Of a stretch of 5,794 nt of DNA, positions 1 to 5,794 are shown piece by piece. Every line of letters begins with the position of its first letter. Position 1 is the stretch's first letter. The position numbers and the translations under genes are program-made. The notes under the pieces were generated by a model. It was not told the origin of the DNA. It saw nothing but the letters and a program-made list of their open reading frames with translations, and did not search any database. This DNA comes from a candidate division TA06 bacterium (GTDB lineage Bacteria; Hydrothermota; DG-26; E44-bin18; JADFOU01), in NCBI GenBank assembly GCA_022562655.1, contig JADFOU010000145.1, positions 1 through 5,794 of the forward strand, given 5' to 3'.

Positions 1-626
1 CATTGCCAGGATTCTATGATAAAGTCCGCCCACTCGACCCTGAGGAACGCTCCGAGCAGGCACACCTATCCCGAGACGAAGAATACTATCTGGAAAAGAC
101 GGGTGTTCCGGCACTGTGGGGTGAAACCGAATTCACTTTCGAAGAGCGAATATTCGGGCGCCCTACTTTAGATGTCGTCCTGTTCCAGGCTGGACACCCC
201 AAAACAGCAATTCCTGCAGAGGCAAACGCCCAAATCACGACACGCCTTGTCCCCGACCAAGACCATAAAGAAGTACATCAACAACTCACGCAATACTTAG
301 AAAAACATACACCGCCTACGGTCTCCTGGGAAATCTTGGAGTGGGGAGGGTGCCCGGCTTCCCTGACCGACCGAAATTCGATCGGTGTGAAGGGATTGAG
401 CCGGGCGCTGGAGTCCATCTGGGGAAAGAAACCTGTATTCATTCGCGGGGGAGGAACCATTCCCGTGGTGGCCATGCTCCAGGAGAAATTGGGTGTAGAC
501 TCAGTGATGACAGGATTTTCACTCCCAGAAGACAATATGCACGGTCCCAACGAAAAACTTCACCTCCCCACCTGGGAGCGTGGAATAAAGGCTCTGATCC
601 ACTTTTTTCACAATCTGGCGGGTTAG
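1..626 (+). CDS. M20-family metallopeptidase (dipeptidase type), 3' part
   Basis: This is the C-terminal 207 residues or so of a zinc-dependent M20 peptidase. The family hydrolyses dipeptides or N-acyl amino acids, usually in the cytosol with two metal ions. Full-length members have about 450 residues, so the N-terminal half with most metal ligands lies outside the window. The reading frame is already open at the left edge. The Leu-Pro-Gly-Phe-Tyr-Asp stretch at its beginning is an internal family motif, so the TTG at position 3 is a Leu codon and not a start. The dimerisation domain follows (KTAIPAEANAQITTRLVPDQD). The C-terminal catalytic segment has the RGGGTIP motif, then the conserved HGPNE whose His is a metal ligand in the family. 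The Gly-rich stretch before KTAIP is shorter and less glycine-rich than usual. The gene ends with TAG and faces the minus-strand operon across a shared hairpin terminator. Family assignment is firm; the substrate is not determinable. Confidence 0.9.
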   Translation, partial: LPGFYDKVRPLDPEERSEQAHLSRDEEYYLEKTGVPALWGETEFTFEERIFGRPTLDVVLFQAGHPKTAIPAEANAQITTRLVPDQDHKEVHQQLTQYLEKHTPPTVSWEILEWGGCPASLTDRNSIGVKGLSRALESIWGKKPVFIRGGGTIPVVAMLQEKLGVDSVMTGFSLPEDNMHGPNEKLHLPTWERGIKALIHFFHNLAG

Positions 627-674
627 GGAACCCTCAAGCATCTCACCCACTATAATTTGAATTTGGGAATGATG

Positions 675-684
675 AGGGTACCCT
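675..684. repeat. 10-bp perfect palindrome AGGGTACCCT in the convergent intergenic region
   Basis: AGGGTACCCT is self-complementary and lies between the M20 stop codon and the hairpin terminator. It has no spacer, so it would not form a stable RNA hairpin. It could be a chance palindrome or a protein-binding site. No function is claimed. Confidence 0.3.
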
Positions 685-692
685 AAATAGGA

Positions 693-718
693 AAGCCGAG
701 GTTAACCAACCTCGGCTT
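693..718. terminator. bidirectional intrinsic terminator between convergent genes
   Basis: A perfect 11-bp stem (AAGCCGAGGTT at 693-703, AACCTCGGCTT at 708-718) closes a 4-nt loop. It lies 66 nt past the M20 stop and 46 nt past the flavoprotein stop, so it can serve both genes. Read on the minus strand, the stem runs into a T-rich tail (TTTCCTATTT), the better of the two. On the plus strand the tail is only TTCAACCTT, so termination there may be weaker. Stem length, G+C content and placement make this a confident call. Confidence 0.85.
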
Positions 719-764
719 CAACCTTACTGATCAATCCTTCAAATCAGAAGGCAGACACTTATTC

Positions 765-1946
765 TTAAACTCCTCTCAGATATTCCCTGATCATCAGCGC
801 AGCGGTGACCCCCTCTCCTGCAGCAGAGGCAGCCTGATTCGTGCTCCCCTGACGGCCATCGCCTGCGGCGAAGACCCCGGGTAGACTCGACTCCAGATTC
901 TTCCGGGTGGGGATAAACCCCCATTCATCCAAATCCACAACCCCCTTGAGAAATTCGCTGTTGGGACTCATTCCAATAAATATGAAAACCCCTTCCGGGT
1001 GTAGTTCCTTCACTTCACCTGTTTCATTGTTCTTGATCGTCACCCCTTCTAATTTCTCTTTCCCCTTGAACTCCTGAACGGCGGTATCGAGAATCACCTC
1101 CATCTGGGGATTGCTCCTAACCTTCTCCTGAAGAATCTGACTTGCCTTCAACTCAGAGGCGATCTCCACCAGGGTCACTTTGGACGCAAATTTCGTGAGA
1201 AAAAGTCCCTCCTCAGTGGCGCTGTTTCCTCCACCCACCACGAGGAGTTCTTTCCCTTTATAAAAGGGACCGTCGCATGTGGCGCAGTAGTGAATGTTCA
1301 CACCCAGGAGTTCTTGTTCGCCAGGAATATTCATCCTTTTGTAGCGAGCGCCGGTGGCAATGAGAAGTGCCCTGGCGCAATAGATGCTGCCGTCTCGGGA
1401 TTTGACCCCGCGGTGAGGGTCATGGGTGGAGATCTCCACGATCTCCTGTGCCTGAAGGATCTCCGCACCGAAGCGTCGAGCCTGCTGAGTGAGTCGGTCA
1501 GAGAACTCAGCCCCTGTGATCCCATCCGGAAAGCCCGGGAAGTTTTCCAGCCGTTCAGTCACAGCGACTTGACCGCCTAATGCACCTTTTTCGATAAGCA
1601 AGGTCTCGATCCCTTCCCGAGCCGCATAGACGGCCGCCGTCAATCCAGCAGGTCCCCCTCCTATGACGATCAGATCATAGTATTTGAATTTTGCCTTGGT
1701 TTGAAGACCCAACTTCTTGGCGAGCTCTTCATTGGAGGGTTCTATAAGGAAACTGCCATCTTCAAAGACGATGGTAGGAACCTTCCGCTTCCCCTGATTC
1801 ACCCCTTCCACGAACCGCATCGCCTTCTCATCTCCTTCAATGTCAACCCAGTTGTAACGGATCAGTTGTTCTCCCAAGAACTTCTTCGATCGCTTGCAGT
1901 CAATGCACCAGGAAGTTCCATAGATTGTGATATTGGGTTCAGCCAT
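765..1946 (-). CDS. Glutaredoxin-like domain fused to thioredoxin-reductase-like flavoprotein
   Basis: The 393-residue protein is a cytosolic FAD-dependent thiol-disulfide reductase carrying its own redoxin. Residues 1-80 form a glutaredoxin-like fold with active site W-C14-I-D-C17 and the cis-Pro motif KVP at 55-57. Residues 88-393 form a complete thioredoxin-reductase module: FAD motif GGGPAG at 96-101, redox pair C221-A-T-C224, second dinucleotide motif GGGNSA at 238-243, and C-terminal FAD motif AGDGR at 361-365. After the second Rossmann beta strand, thioredoxin reductases carry His-Arg-Arg to bind the NADPH phosphate. Here it is E261-I-A, which suggests NADH or another donor. Electrons probably pass from FAD through C221/C224 to C14/C17 in the fused domain. 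The ATG at 1946 is preceded by AGGAGGA with an 8-nt spacer, and its first 8 bases overlap the end of the regulator gene, indicating translational coupling. An in-frame extension to 2033 was rejected as a start. The physiological partner is unknown. Confidence 0.9.
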   Translation of the reverse strand: MAEPNITIYGTSWCIDCKRSKKFLGEQLIRYNWVDIEGDEKAMRFVEGVNQGKRKVPTIVFEDGSFLIEPSNEELAKKLGLQTKAKFKYYDLIVIGGGPAGLTAAVYAAREGIETLLIEKGALGGQVAVTERLENFPGFPDGITGAEFSDRLTQQARRFGAEILQAQEIVEISTHDPHRGVKSRDGSIYCARALLIATGARYKRMNIPGEQELLGVNIHYCATCDGPFYKGKELLVVGGGNSATEEGLFLTKFASKVTLVEIASELKASQILQEKVRSNPQMEVILDTAVQEFKGKEKLEGVTIKNNETGEVKELHPEGVFIFIGMSPNSEFLKGVVDLDEWGFIPTRKNLESSLPGVFAAGDGRQGSTNQAASAAGEGVTAALMIREYLRGV

Positions 1947-3597
1947 TTTTTGAATCCTCCTGACCCTCTGGTTTTCCCAGTTTCCTCCACAAGGTATTGT
2001 AACCGATCTGTAGATCCCGTGCCGTCTGGGCACGGTTCCCCTGGTTTCTTTCTAATACGGATAGGATGTAACGCCTCTCCATCTCCCGGAGAGGCAAAAC
2101 CTTTCCAACCGAAAGGAGATCGGAGGAAAGGGCTTCACCCCGAACCTCTGGGGGAAGATCAACTGAGGTCATCCTGCAATCATCAGTCAAGACAACGGCC
2201 CTTTCTATGGCATTCTCCAGCTCCCGGACATTCCCCGGCCAGGGATAGGCAAGAAGAAGGTCGAGGCTCTCGGAGTCCAAAGTGCAGAACTCTCTTTTAA
2301 GATCCGCACAGAACTTCTCGACGAAGAGCCGAGCCAGGGGGAGAATATCTTCCCGCCGATCCCGGAGAGGGGGAACCTCCAGCACGACAACCTTGAGACG
2401 ATAATAGAGGTCAGTGCGAAACCGCTTCTCCTTCACCAAAGCACTCAGGTCCTGGTTGGAAGCAGCAATGACGCGAACGTTGACCTTCACCGTAGTGTCT
2501 TGACCCAGGGGGCGAATCTCCCGTTCCTGAAGAGCCCGGAGGAGTTTCACCTGAGTGGCGGGGGAGGTCTCTCCCACTTCATCCAAGAAAAGGGTACCTC
2601 CCCGGGCTGCCTCAAAGAGCCCTTTCCGATCCTCTGTCGCACCCGTGAAGGATCCTTTCCGGTGTCCGAAGAGTTCGCTATCTAAGAGTTGCTCCGGCAG
2701 AGCCCCACAGTTGAGGGCAACAAAGGAACCTTTGGATCGGGGAGATCGCTCGTGGATGAAGCGGGCAACCCGCTCCTTTCCCGTACCGCTCTCCCCGGTG
2801 ATCAGGACAGTGGTATCCACACCCGCTAAGCGGGCGGCGGTGTCCAGAAGCTTTCGCATCCCAGGGCTCTTTGCCACCAGATCCGGAGGAATGTCAAGAT
2901 AGGCCTCTCGCCTGAGCCGCAAAAGCTCCCTTCGCTGCTTTGCGAGCTCCCGTTTTTTCTTCTCCAGTTCCTGGGTGAGGTGAGAGAGTTCCTCCTGCAT
3001 CTTCACAGATTGGAAATACCGAAGGTGGGGTTTTATCTCCTCCCCCCACGCCTTCGCCGTCTGTGCAATAATCTCACATCGGTCATCCCCCATTCCGACA
3101 CACCGTTTCTCTACGAAATAGACCTCTTCCCCGAAGCATGCAGTGGCATGTCCACTGGCATAGCCCACTAAGGTCCAGCAGACAGGGATCTCGGATTTCC
3201 CGATATGGAGGAGGTGCTGTTCCGCCTCATAGGAGCGTTCCCAGAAAGCCTCCACACGAAATTCCCCTCGCTCCTTATCAAAAATGACTTTTTGAGGGTT
3301 CGCCTTCAGCTTTCCCTCCATGGTGTGCATAGCCGGTCCCGCAAACCACCATTCCCGATCATTTTCCCAATCGAAAAGTTCCTTACTGGTCAGGGCGTCC
3401 CGGTATCCGTTCGCATACCCGAAGCGGGTGAGAACGCCCCGGGCACCTTCAGGGCCGAGGCATTCAATCAGTTCCTTCCGAAGGAGACCCAGGGCATCGG
3501 CATCGAAGATGAGCATCCGCCTGTCCTTGAAGCGGATCAACCCCTCCTCTGGCTGGAAATCCAGGAGCTCCAGTAATTTTAACTCCTCAGCTTTCAT
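1939..3597 (-). CDS. XylR/DmpR-type sigma-54-dependent transcriptional activator
   Basis: The 552-residue protein is a one-component, ligand-sensing enhancer-binding activator of sigma-54 RNA polymerase. Residues 10-185 form the XylR_N/V4R sensor. C140, E163, C166 and C174 match the zinc ligands of the phenol sensor MopR (C155, E178, C181, C189, recalled from memory) with identical spacing. H91 and W119 fall at the same offset as MopR His106 and Trp134, which bind the phenol hydroxyl. A charged coiled-coil linker spans about 199-235. The AAA+ domain has Walker A GESGTGKE (268-275), a GSFTGA loop (315-320; usual form GAFTGA), Walker B LFLDE ending at D339-E340, sensor I N381, Arg fingers R394/R400, and sensor II in GNVRELEN with R458. 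A Fis-type helix-turn-helix lies at about 516-540. The ATG at 3597 is preferred over the adjacent TTG because GAGG lies 5 nt upstream. The stop overlaps the flavoprotein start by 8 bases. An aromatic effector is inferred, and the target promoter is not visible here. Confidence 0.93.
   Translation of the reverse strand: MKAEELKLLELLDFQPEEGLIRFKDRRMLIFDADALGLLRKELIECLGPEGARGVLTRFGYANGYRDALTSKELFDWENDREWWFAGPAMHTMEGKLKANPQKVIFDKERGEFRVEAFWERSYEAEQHLLHIGKSEIPVCWTLVGYASGHATACFGEEVYFVEKRCVGMGDDRCEIIAQTAKAWGEEIKPHLRYFQSVKMQEELSHLTQELEKKKRELAKQRRELLRLRREAYLDIPPDLVAKSPGMRKLLDTAARLAGVDTTVLITGESGTGKERVARFIHERSPRSKGSFVALNCGALPEQLLDSELFGHRKGSFTGATEDRKGLFEAARGGTLFLDEVGETSPATQVKLLRALQEREIRPLGQDTTVKVNVRVIAASNQDLSALVKEKRFRTDLYYRLKVVVLEVPPLRDRREDILPLARLFVEKFCADLKREFCTLDSESLDLLLAYPWPGNVRELENAIERAVVLTDDCRMTSVDLPPEVRGEALSSDLLSVGKVLPLREMERRYILSVLERNQGNRAQTARDLQIGYNTLWRKLGKPEGQEDSKNG
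1955..1961 (-). promoter_or_regulatory. Shine-Dalgarno site deciding the start of the Grx-TrxR fusion
   Basis: AGGAGGA on the minus strand lies 8 nt before the ATG at 1946 and inside the last codons of the upstream regulator gene. It selects this ATG over the longer in-frame extension and indicates translation re-initiation after the regulator's stop. Confidence 0.8.
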
Positions 3598-3602
3598 CAA
3601 GA

Positions 3603-3606
3603 CCTC
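3603..3606 (-). promoter_or_regulatory. Shine-Dalgarno site of the sigma-54 regulator gene
   Basis: GAGG on the minus strand sits 5 nt before the ATG at 3597. It would be only about 2 nt from the alternative TTG at 3600, which is too close, so it decides the start in favour of ATG. Confidence 0.6.
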
Positions 3607-3608
3607 AC

Positions 3609-3625
3609 TATTCCAGTTTGGAATA
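3609..3625. promoter_or_regulatory. Perfect inverted repeat, candidate operator of the regulator operon
   Basis: TATTCCA-GTT-TGGAATA has 7-bp arms and a 3-bp spacer. It begins 2 bp downstream of the -10 box of the minus-strand promoter and covers the predicted transcription start. That is a typical place for a repressor or autoregulatory operator. In RNA it would also make a short hairpin in the 5' leader. The binding protein is unknown; autoregulation by the adjacent activator is a guess. Confidence 0.45.
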
Positions 3626-3627
3626 TT

Positions 3628-3656
3628 ATTCTATTCAATTTCAGATTATTTGTCAA
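3628..3656 (-). promoter_or_regulatory. Sigma-70-type promoter of the regulator/Grx-TrxR operon
   Basis: On the minus strand, TTGACA (3656-3651) is a perfect -35 box. A 17-bp spacer follows, then TAGAAT (3633-3628), a five-of-six -10 box. The predicted start is near 3621, giving a leader of about 24 nt to the ATG at 3597. This implies the operon uses the housekeeping sigma factor, not sigma-54. Confidence 0.75.
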
Positions 3657-3672
3657 GGGAGTCTCTGGATTT

Positions 3673-3682
3673 TCGCCGGCGA
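3673..3682. repeat. 10-bp GC-rich palindrome TCGCCGGCGA between divergent promoters
   Basis: TCGCCGGCGA is perfectly self-complementary and stands out as a GC-rich block in an AT-rich intergenic region. It lies 17 bp upstream of the minus-strand -35 box and about 90 bp upstream of the plus-strand -35 box. That position would suit a regulator acting on either promoter. It could also be chance. Confidence 0.35.
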
Positions 3683-3749
3683 CAGGGGGATGCGTTTCAT
3701 TTTTAAGGGAGAAAGGTAATTGAAAGAGAAGGGAGGAGTCAAAGTTCTC

Positions 3750-3787
3750 CGGTGAGAATATGAAAAACCCTTGACCTTTCCTCACCG
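3750..3787. repeat. Spaced inverted repeat CGGTGAG / CTCACCG flanking the plus-strand -35 box
   Basis: CGGTGAG at 3750-3756 and CTCACCG at 3781-3787 are perfect complements separated by 24 bp. The two half-sites are centred 31 bp apart, about three helical turns, and enclose the -35 hexamer of the S9 peptidase promoter. They could be paired sites for a repressor, or a chance match in a short region. Confidence is low. Confidence 0.3.
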
Positions 3788-3800
3788 TCTCTGATAAAAT
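3771..3800 (+). promoter_or_regulatory. Sigma-70-type promoter of the S9 peptidase gene
   Basis: TTGACC (3771-3776) lies 18 bp from TAAAAT (3795-3800), five of six matches to consensus at each box. Transcription would start near 3807, about 25 nt before the ATG, which fits the strong Shine-Dalgarno site just downstream. Confidence 0.7.
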
Positions 3801-3819
3801 AATAATCTCATACGATTTG

Positions 3820-3827
3820 AAAGGAGG
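3820..3827 (+). promoter_or_regulatory. Shine-Dalgarno site of the S9 peptidase gene
   Basis: AAAGGAGG is a near-ideal ribosome binding site with a 4-nt spacer to the ATG at 3832. It supports that ATG over the in-frame ATG at 3853. Confidence 0.8.
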
Positions 3828-3831
3828 AAGG

Positions 3832-5794
3832 ATGAGGAACAAGAAGAGAGGAATGAAACCTGAAGACCTTTTCAAGATGCGATTTGTCCGTTCCATAGCA
3901 ATCTCCCCCAATGAAGAGGAGATCGTCTACAGTGTAGAGTGGATTGATAAAGATAAGAAGAAATATTACTCCAATCTCTGGCTGATTCCATCAAATGGAG
4001 GGGTCTCTCGACAGTTAACCTTTGGTAAGGTGAAGGATCGAAGCCCTTGTTGGTCACCCGATGGAAAAGCCATCGCATTTCTTTCCACCCGTGATGAGAA
4101 AGAAAGGATCTATATTCTTCCGAGGGATGGGGGTGAAGCGAGAAAACTTGTGGAGATGGAGGGAACCTTCGCATCCCTCTCTTACTCTCCTGATGGGAAA
4201 CTCCTTCTTTGTGCCTTTCGGAAGAAAGACTCACTCCCAGAAAAGGATGGAAAGAAAGAAGCCCCTGTATTTCGACATATCACCCGCCTCTTTTACCGCT
4301 TGGATGGGGCAGGGTTCATGCCCAAGGATGGCTTTCATCTCTGGACCTTTGATGTGGAGACAGGGAAAGGAAAGCAGATTACGAAAGGAAAATACGACGA
4401 ACTTTCCCCCACCTTCTCCCCGGATGGGAGAAGGATCGCCTTCATTTCAAACCGATCGGGGGATCCAGACCGGAATCCCCTCCGGGTTGACCTCTGGCTT
4501 GTCCCGAAAGGAGGGGGGCGATTCACCCGAGTCCCTACCCCTCCCGGACCTGTAGATGGTCCCGCCTGGTCTCCCGATGGAAAAAGAATTGCCTATATGG
4601 GTCATACGAACCCGGAAGATGCCTGGGGAGTGACCAACTACCATCTCTGGGTGGTTCCTACTGGAGGAAGGGGTCGAGCCAGAGACCTTCTCCCCCGTTT
4701 TGACCGCTCTGTGATAGACCTCACCATTAGTGATACAATTGAATTTTCAGAGGGTGCCTCAAGACCCCTCTGGTCAAAGGATGGGAAGACCCTCTACTTT
4801 CACGCTTCGGATAAAGGGAATACTCACCTCTTCTCCATTTCTTCCTCAGGTGGGGCGATTCGAAGAATCGTGGACGGTCACTTACAGGTCATGGGATACA
4901 ATGGAGCAGGTTCCGGAAAAAAACTCGCCCTTCTCATTGCGGATTCCACAGGACCCGGAGACGTCTGGTTAACCCCACTCAATCAGAGGGGGAGGGCAAA
5001 GCCGAAACGACTCACAACTGTCAATCAATCTCTTTTCAATGAGGTAGCCCTGAGCCCTCCCAGGGAGATTCGGTACAGAAGTTTTGACGGGACTGTGATT
5101 CAGGGATGGATCATTCGACCCTTTGGCTTCAAGAAGGGGAGGAAATATCCTACGGTTGTGGAGATCCACGGGGGTCCCCGGGCTCAATATGGAAATGTCT
5201 TTTTCCACGAGTTTCAGTGTTTAGCGTCGAAGGGATATACCATCTTCTACACCAATCCCCGTGGAAGCCAGGGTTTCGGGGAGTCTTTTGCAGGTGCCAT
5301 TGTGAAGGATTGGGGAAATCTCGACTACAAAGATATCATGGCGGGTGTAGAATGGCTGGAGAAGCGAGATTTTGTTGACACGAAGCGGATTGGGGTGACG
5401 GGGGGGAGTTATGGAGGGTATATGACCAACTGGATCGTTGGACACACGAACCGATTCAAAGCCGCCGTGACCCAGCGGAGTGTAACCAATCTGGTCAGTT
5501 TCTTTGGATCATCCGATTTTGGCTATGATGACTATCGGGAGTTTGGGGGGCATCCCTGGGAGAAGTTTGAGGAGTTGGTTCGTATGTCTCCCATCACCTA
5601 TGTCCAAAAGATCCGAACCCCACTTCTCATCATTCACAGCGAACAGGACCTCCGCTGTCCTATTGAGCAGGCAGAGCAGCTCTTTGCTGCCTTGAAGGTG
5701 TTGAGGAGGAAGGTAGAATTCATCCGTTTTCCAGAGGAACCCCACGGTCTCTCTCGTTGTGGGCGCCCGGATCGGAGGATCGAGAGGCTCAATC
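3832..5794 (+). CDS. S9 family serine peptidase (acylaminoacyl-peptidase/S9C-like), 3' end cut by window
   Basis: The frame is open from the ATG to the right edge: 654 codons, with probably only a short C-terminal helix missing. The product is a cytosolic serine peptidase that removes residues or acyl-amino acids from short peptides. No signal peptide is visible; the N-terminus is basic and not hydrophobic. Residues 1 to about 400 form a beta-propeller with recurring blade motifs: WSPDGK at 74-79, YSPDGK at 118-123, FSPDGR at 195-200, WSPDGK at 246-251 and WSKDGK at 314-319. The alpha/beta-hydrolase domain follows from about 412, with oxyanion-hole motif HGGP (446-449) and NPRGSQG (475-481). 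The nucleophile S526 is in GGSYGGY, and D606 and H638 (in EPHGLSR) complete the triad. Ser-Asp and Asp-His spacings of 80 and 32 are normal for S9. It is transcribed divergently from the regulator operon on its own promoter. Family confidence is high; exact specificity is not determinable. Confidence 0.93.
   Translation, partial: MRNKKRGMKPEDLFKMRFVRSIAISPNEEEIVYSVEWIDKDKKKYYSNLWLIPSNGGVSRQLTFGKVKDRSPCWSPDGKAIAFLSTRDEKERIYILPRDGGEARKLVEMEGTFASLSYSPDGKLLLCAFRKKDSLPEKDGKKEAPVFRHITRLFYRLDGAGFMPKDGFHLWTFDVETGKGKQITKGKYDELSPTFSPDGRRIAFISNRSGDPDRNPLRVDLWLVPKGGGRFTRVPTPPGPVDGPAWSPDGKRIAYMGHTNPEDAWGVTNYHLWVVPTGGRGRARDLLPRFDRSVIDLTISDTIEFSEGASRPLWSKDGKTLYFHASDKGNTHLFSISSSGGAIRRIVDGHLQVMGYNGAGSGKKLALLIADSTGPGDVWLTPLNQRGRAKPKRLTTVNQSLFNEVALSPPREIRYRSFDGTVIQGWIIRPFGFKKGRKYPTVVEIHGGPRAQYGNVFFHEFQCLASKGYTIFYTNPRGSQGFGESFAGAIVKDWGNLDYKDIMAGVEWLEKRDFVDTKRIGVTGGSYGGYMTNWIVGHTNRFKAAVTQRSVTNLVSFFGSSDFGYDDYREFGGHPWEKFEELVRMSPITYVQKIRTPLLIIHSEQDLRCPIEQAEQLFAALKVLRRKVEFIRFPEEPHGLSRCGRPDRRIERLN

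Noticed and set aside
1947..2033. In-frame 29-residue N-terminal extension of the Grx-TrxR protein
   Set aside because: It would overlap the regulator gene by 95 bases, lies upstream of the strong Shine-Dalgarno site for the ATG at 1946, and has no redoxin-like sequence. The glutaredoxin fold begins right after the ATG at 1946.
3598..3600. TTG start one codon upstream for the sigma-54 regulator
   Set aside because: The GAGG ribosome site would be only about 2 nt away, against 5 nt for the ATG at 3597, and ATG is the stronger start.
3667..3680. Possible sigma-54 -24/-12 element on the plus strand
   Set aside because: Only GG-N10-GC matches. The TGGCAC and TTGC cores are absent and a much better sigma-70-type promoter lies downstream.
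3711..3780. Inverted repeat GAAAGGT (3711-3717) / ACCTTTC (3774-3780)
   Set aside because: Seven-base purine-rich match in a purine-rich stretch with a 56-bp spacer. Chance is the simplest explanation.
3597..3911. 104-codon minus-strand open frame across the divergent intergenic region
   Set aside because: It begins inside the S9 gene, crosses both promoters, ends at the regulator start, lacks a ribosome site and resembles no family.
4061..4555. 164-codon plus-strand open frame inside the S9 gene
   Set aside because: It is an out-of-frame shadow of the peptidase coding sequence, which carries the conserved propeller motifs in its own frame.

Overview
The window looks like ordinary chromosomal DNA from a bacterium of middling GC content. 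Its strong Shine-Dalgarno sites, sigma-70-like promoters and a sigma-54 enhancer-binding protein all point to Bacteria. I cannot name the lineage from sequence alone. Nothing suggests a phage, insertion sequence, CRISPR array, tRNA or rRNA.

Layout, left to right. (1) Positions 1-626 (+) are the C-terminal part of an M20-family metallopeptidase (dipeptidase type), cut by the left edge. (2) Positions 627-764 form a short convergent intergenic region with an 11-bp-stem hairpin that can terminate transcription from both sides. (3) Positions 3597-1939 (-) encode an intact XylR/DmpR-type sigma-54-dependent regulator: XylR_N/V4R sensor, AAA+ motor and Fis-type helix-turn-helix. It overlaps by 8 bases a second minus-strand gene at 1946-765. 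That gene encodes a thioredoxin-reductase-like flavoprotein with a glutaredoxin-like domain fused to its N-terminus. (4) Positions 3598-3831 are a divergent promoter region. It has one good sigma-70-like promoter in each direction, a perfect inverted repeat at the predicted start of the regulator transcript, and a GC-rich palindrome between the two promoters. (5) Positions 3832-5794 (+) encode an S9 (acylaminoacyl-peptidase-like) serine peptidase with its full catalytic triad. It runs off the right edge only a few residues short of its expected end.

The notable unit is the two-gene minus-strand operon. The sensor keeps a complete Cys/Glu/Cys/Cys zinc site at the same spacing as phenol sensors such as MopR, plus the His and Trp that hold the phenol hydroxyl there. 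Yet the gene translationally coupled to it is a thiol-disulfide reductase, not an aromatic-degradation enzyme. The reductase has lost the His-Arg-Arg signature for NADPH and carries a Glu in its place, suggesting NADH or another electron donor. An aromatic- or redox-responsive regulator co-expressed with a self-contained thiol reductase is the best candidate here for an undescribed system. The two flanking peptidases are probably housekeeping peptide-catabolism genes, with no direct evidence linking them to the operon.
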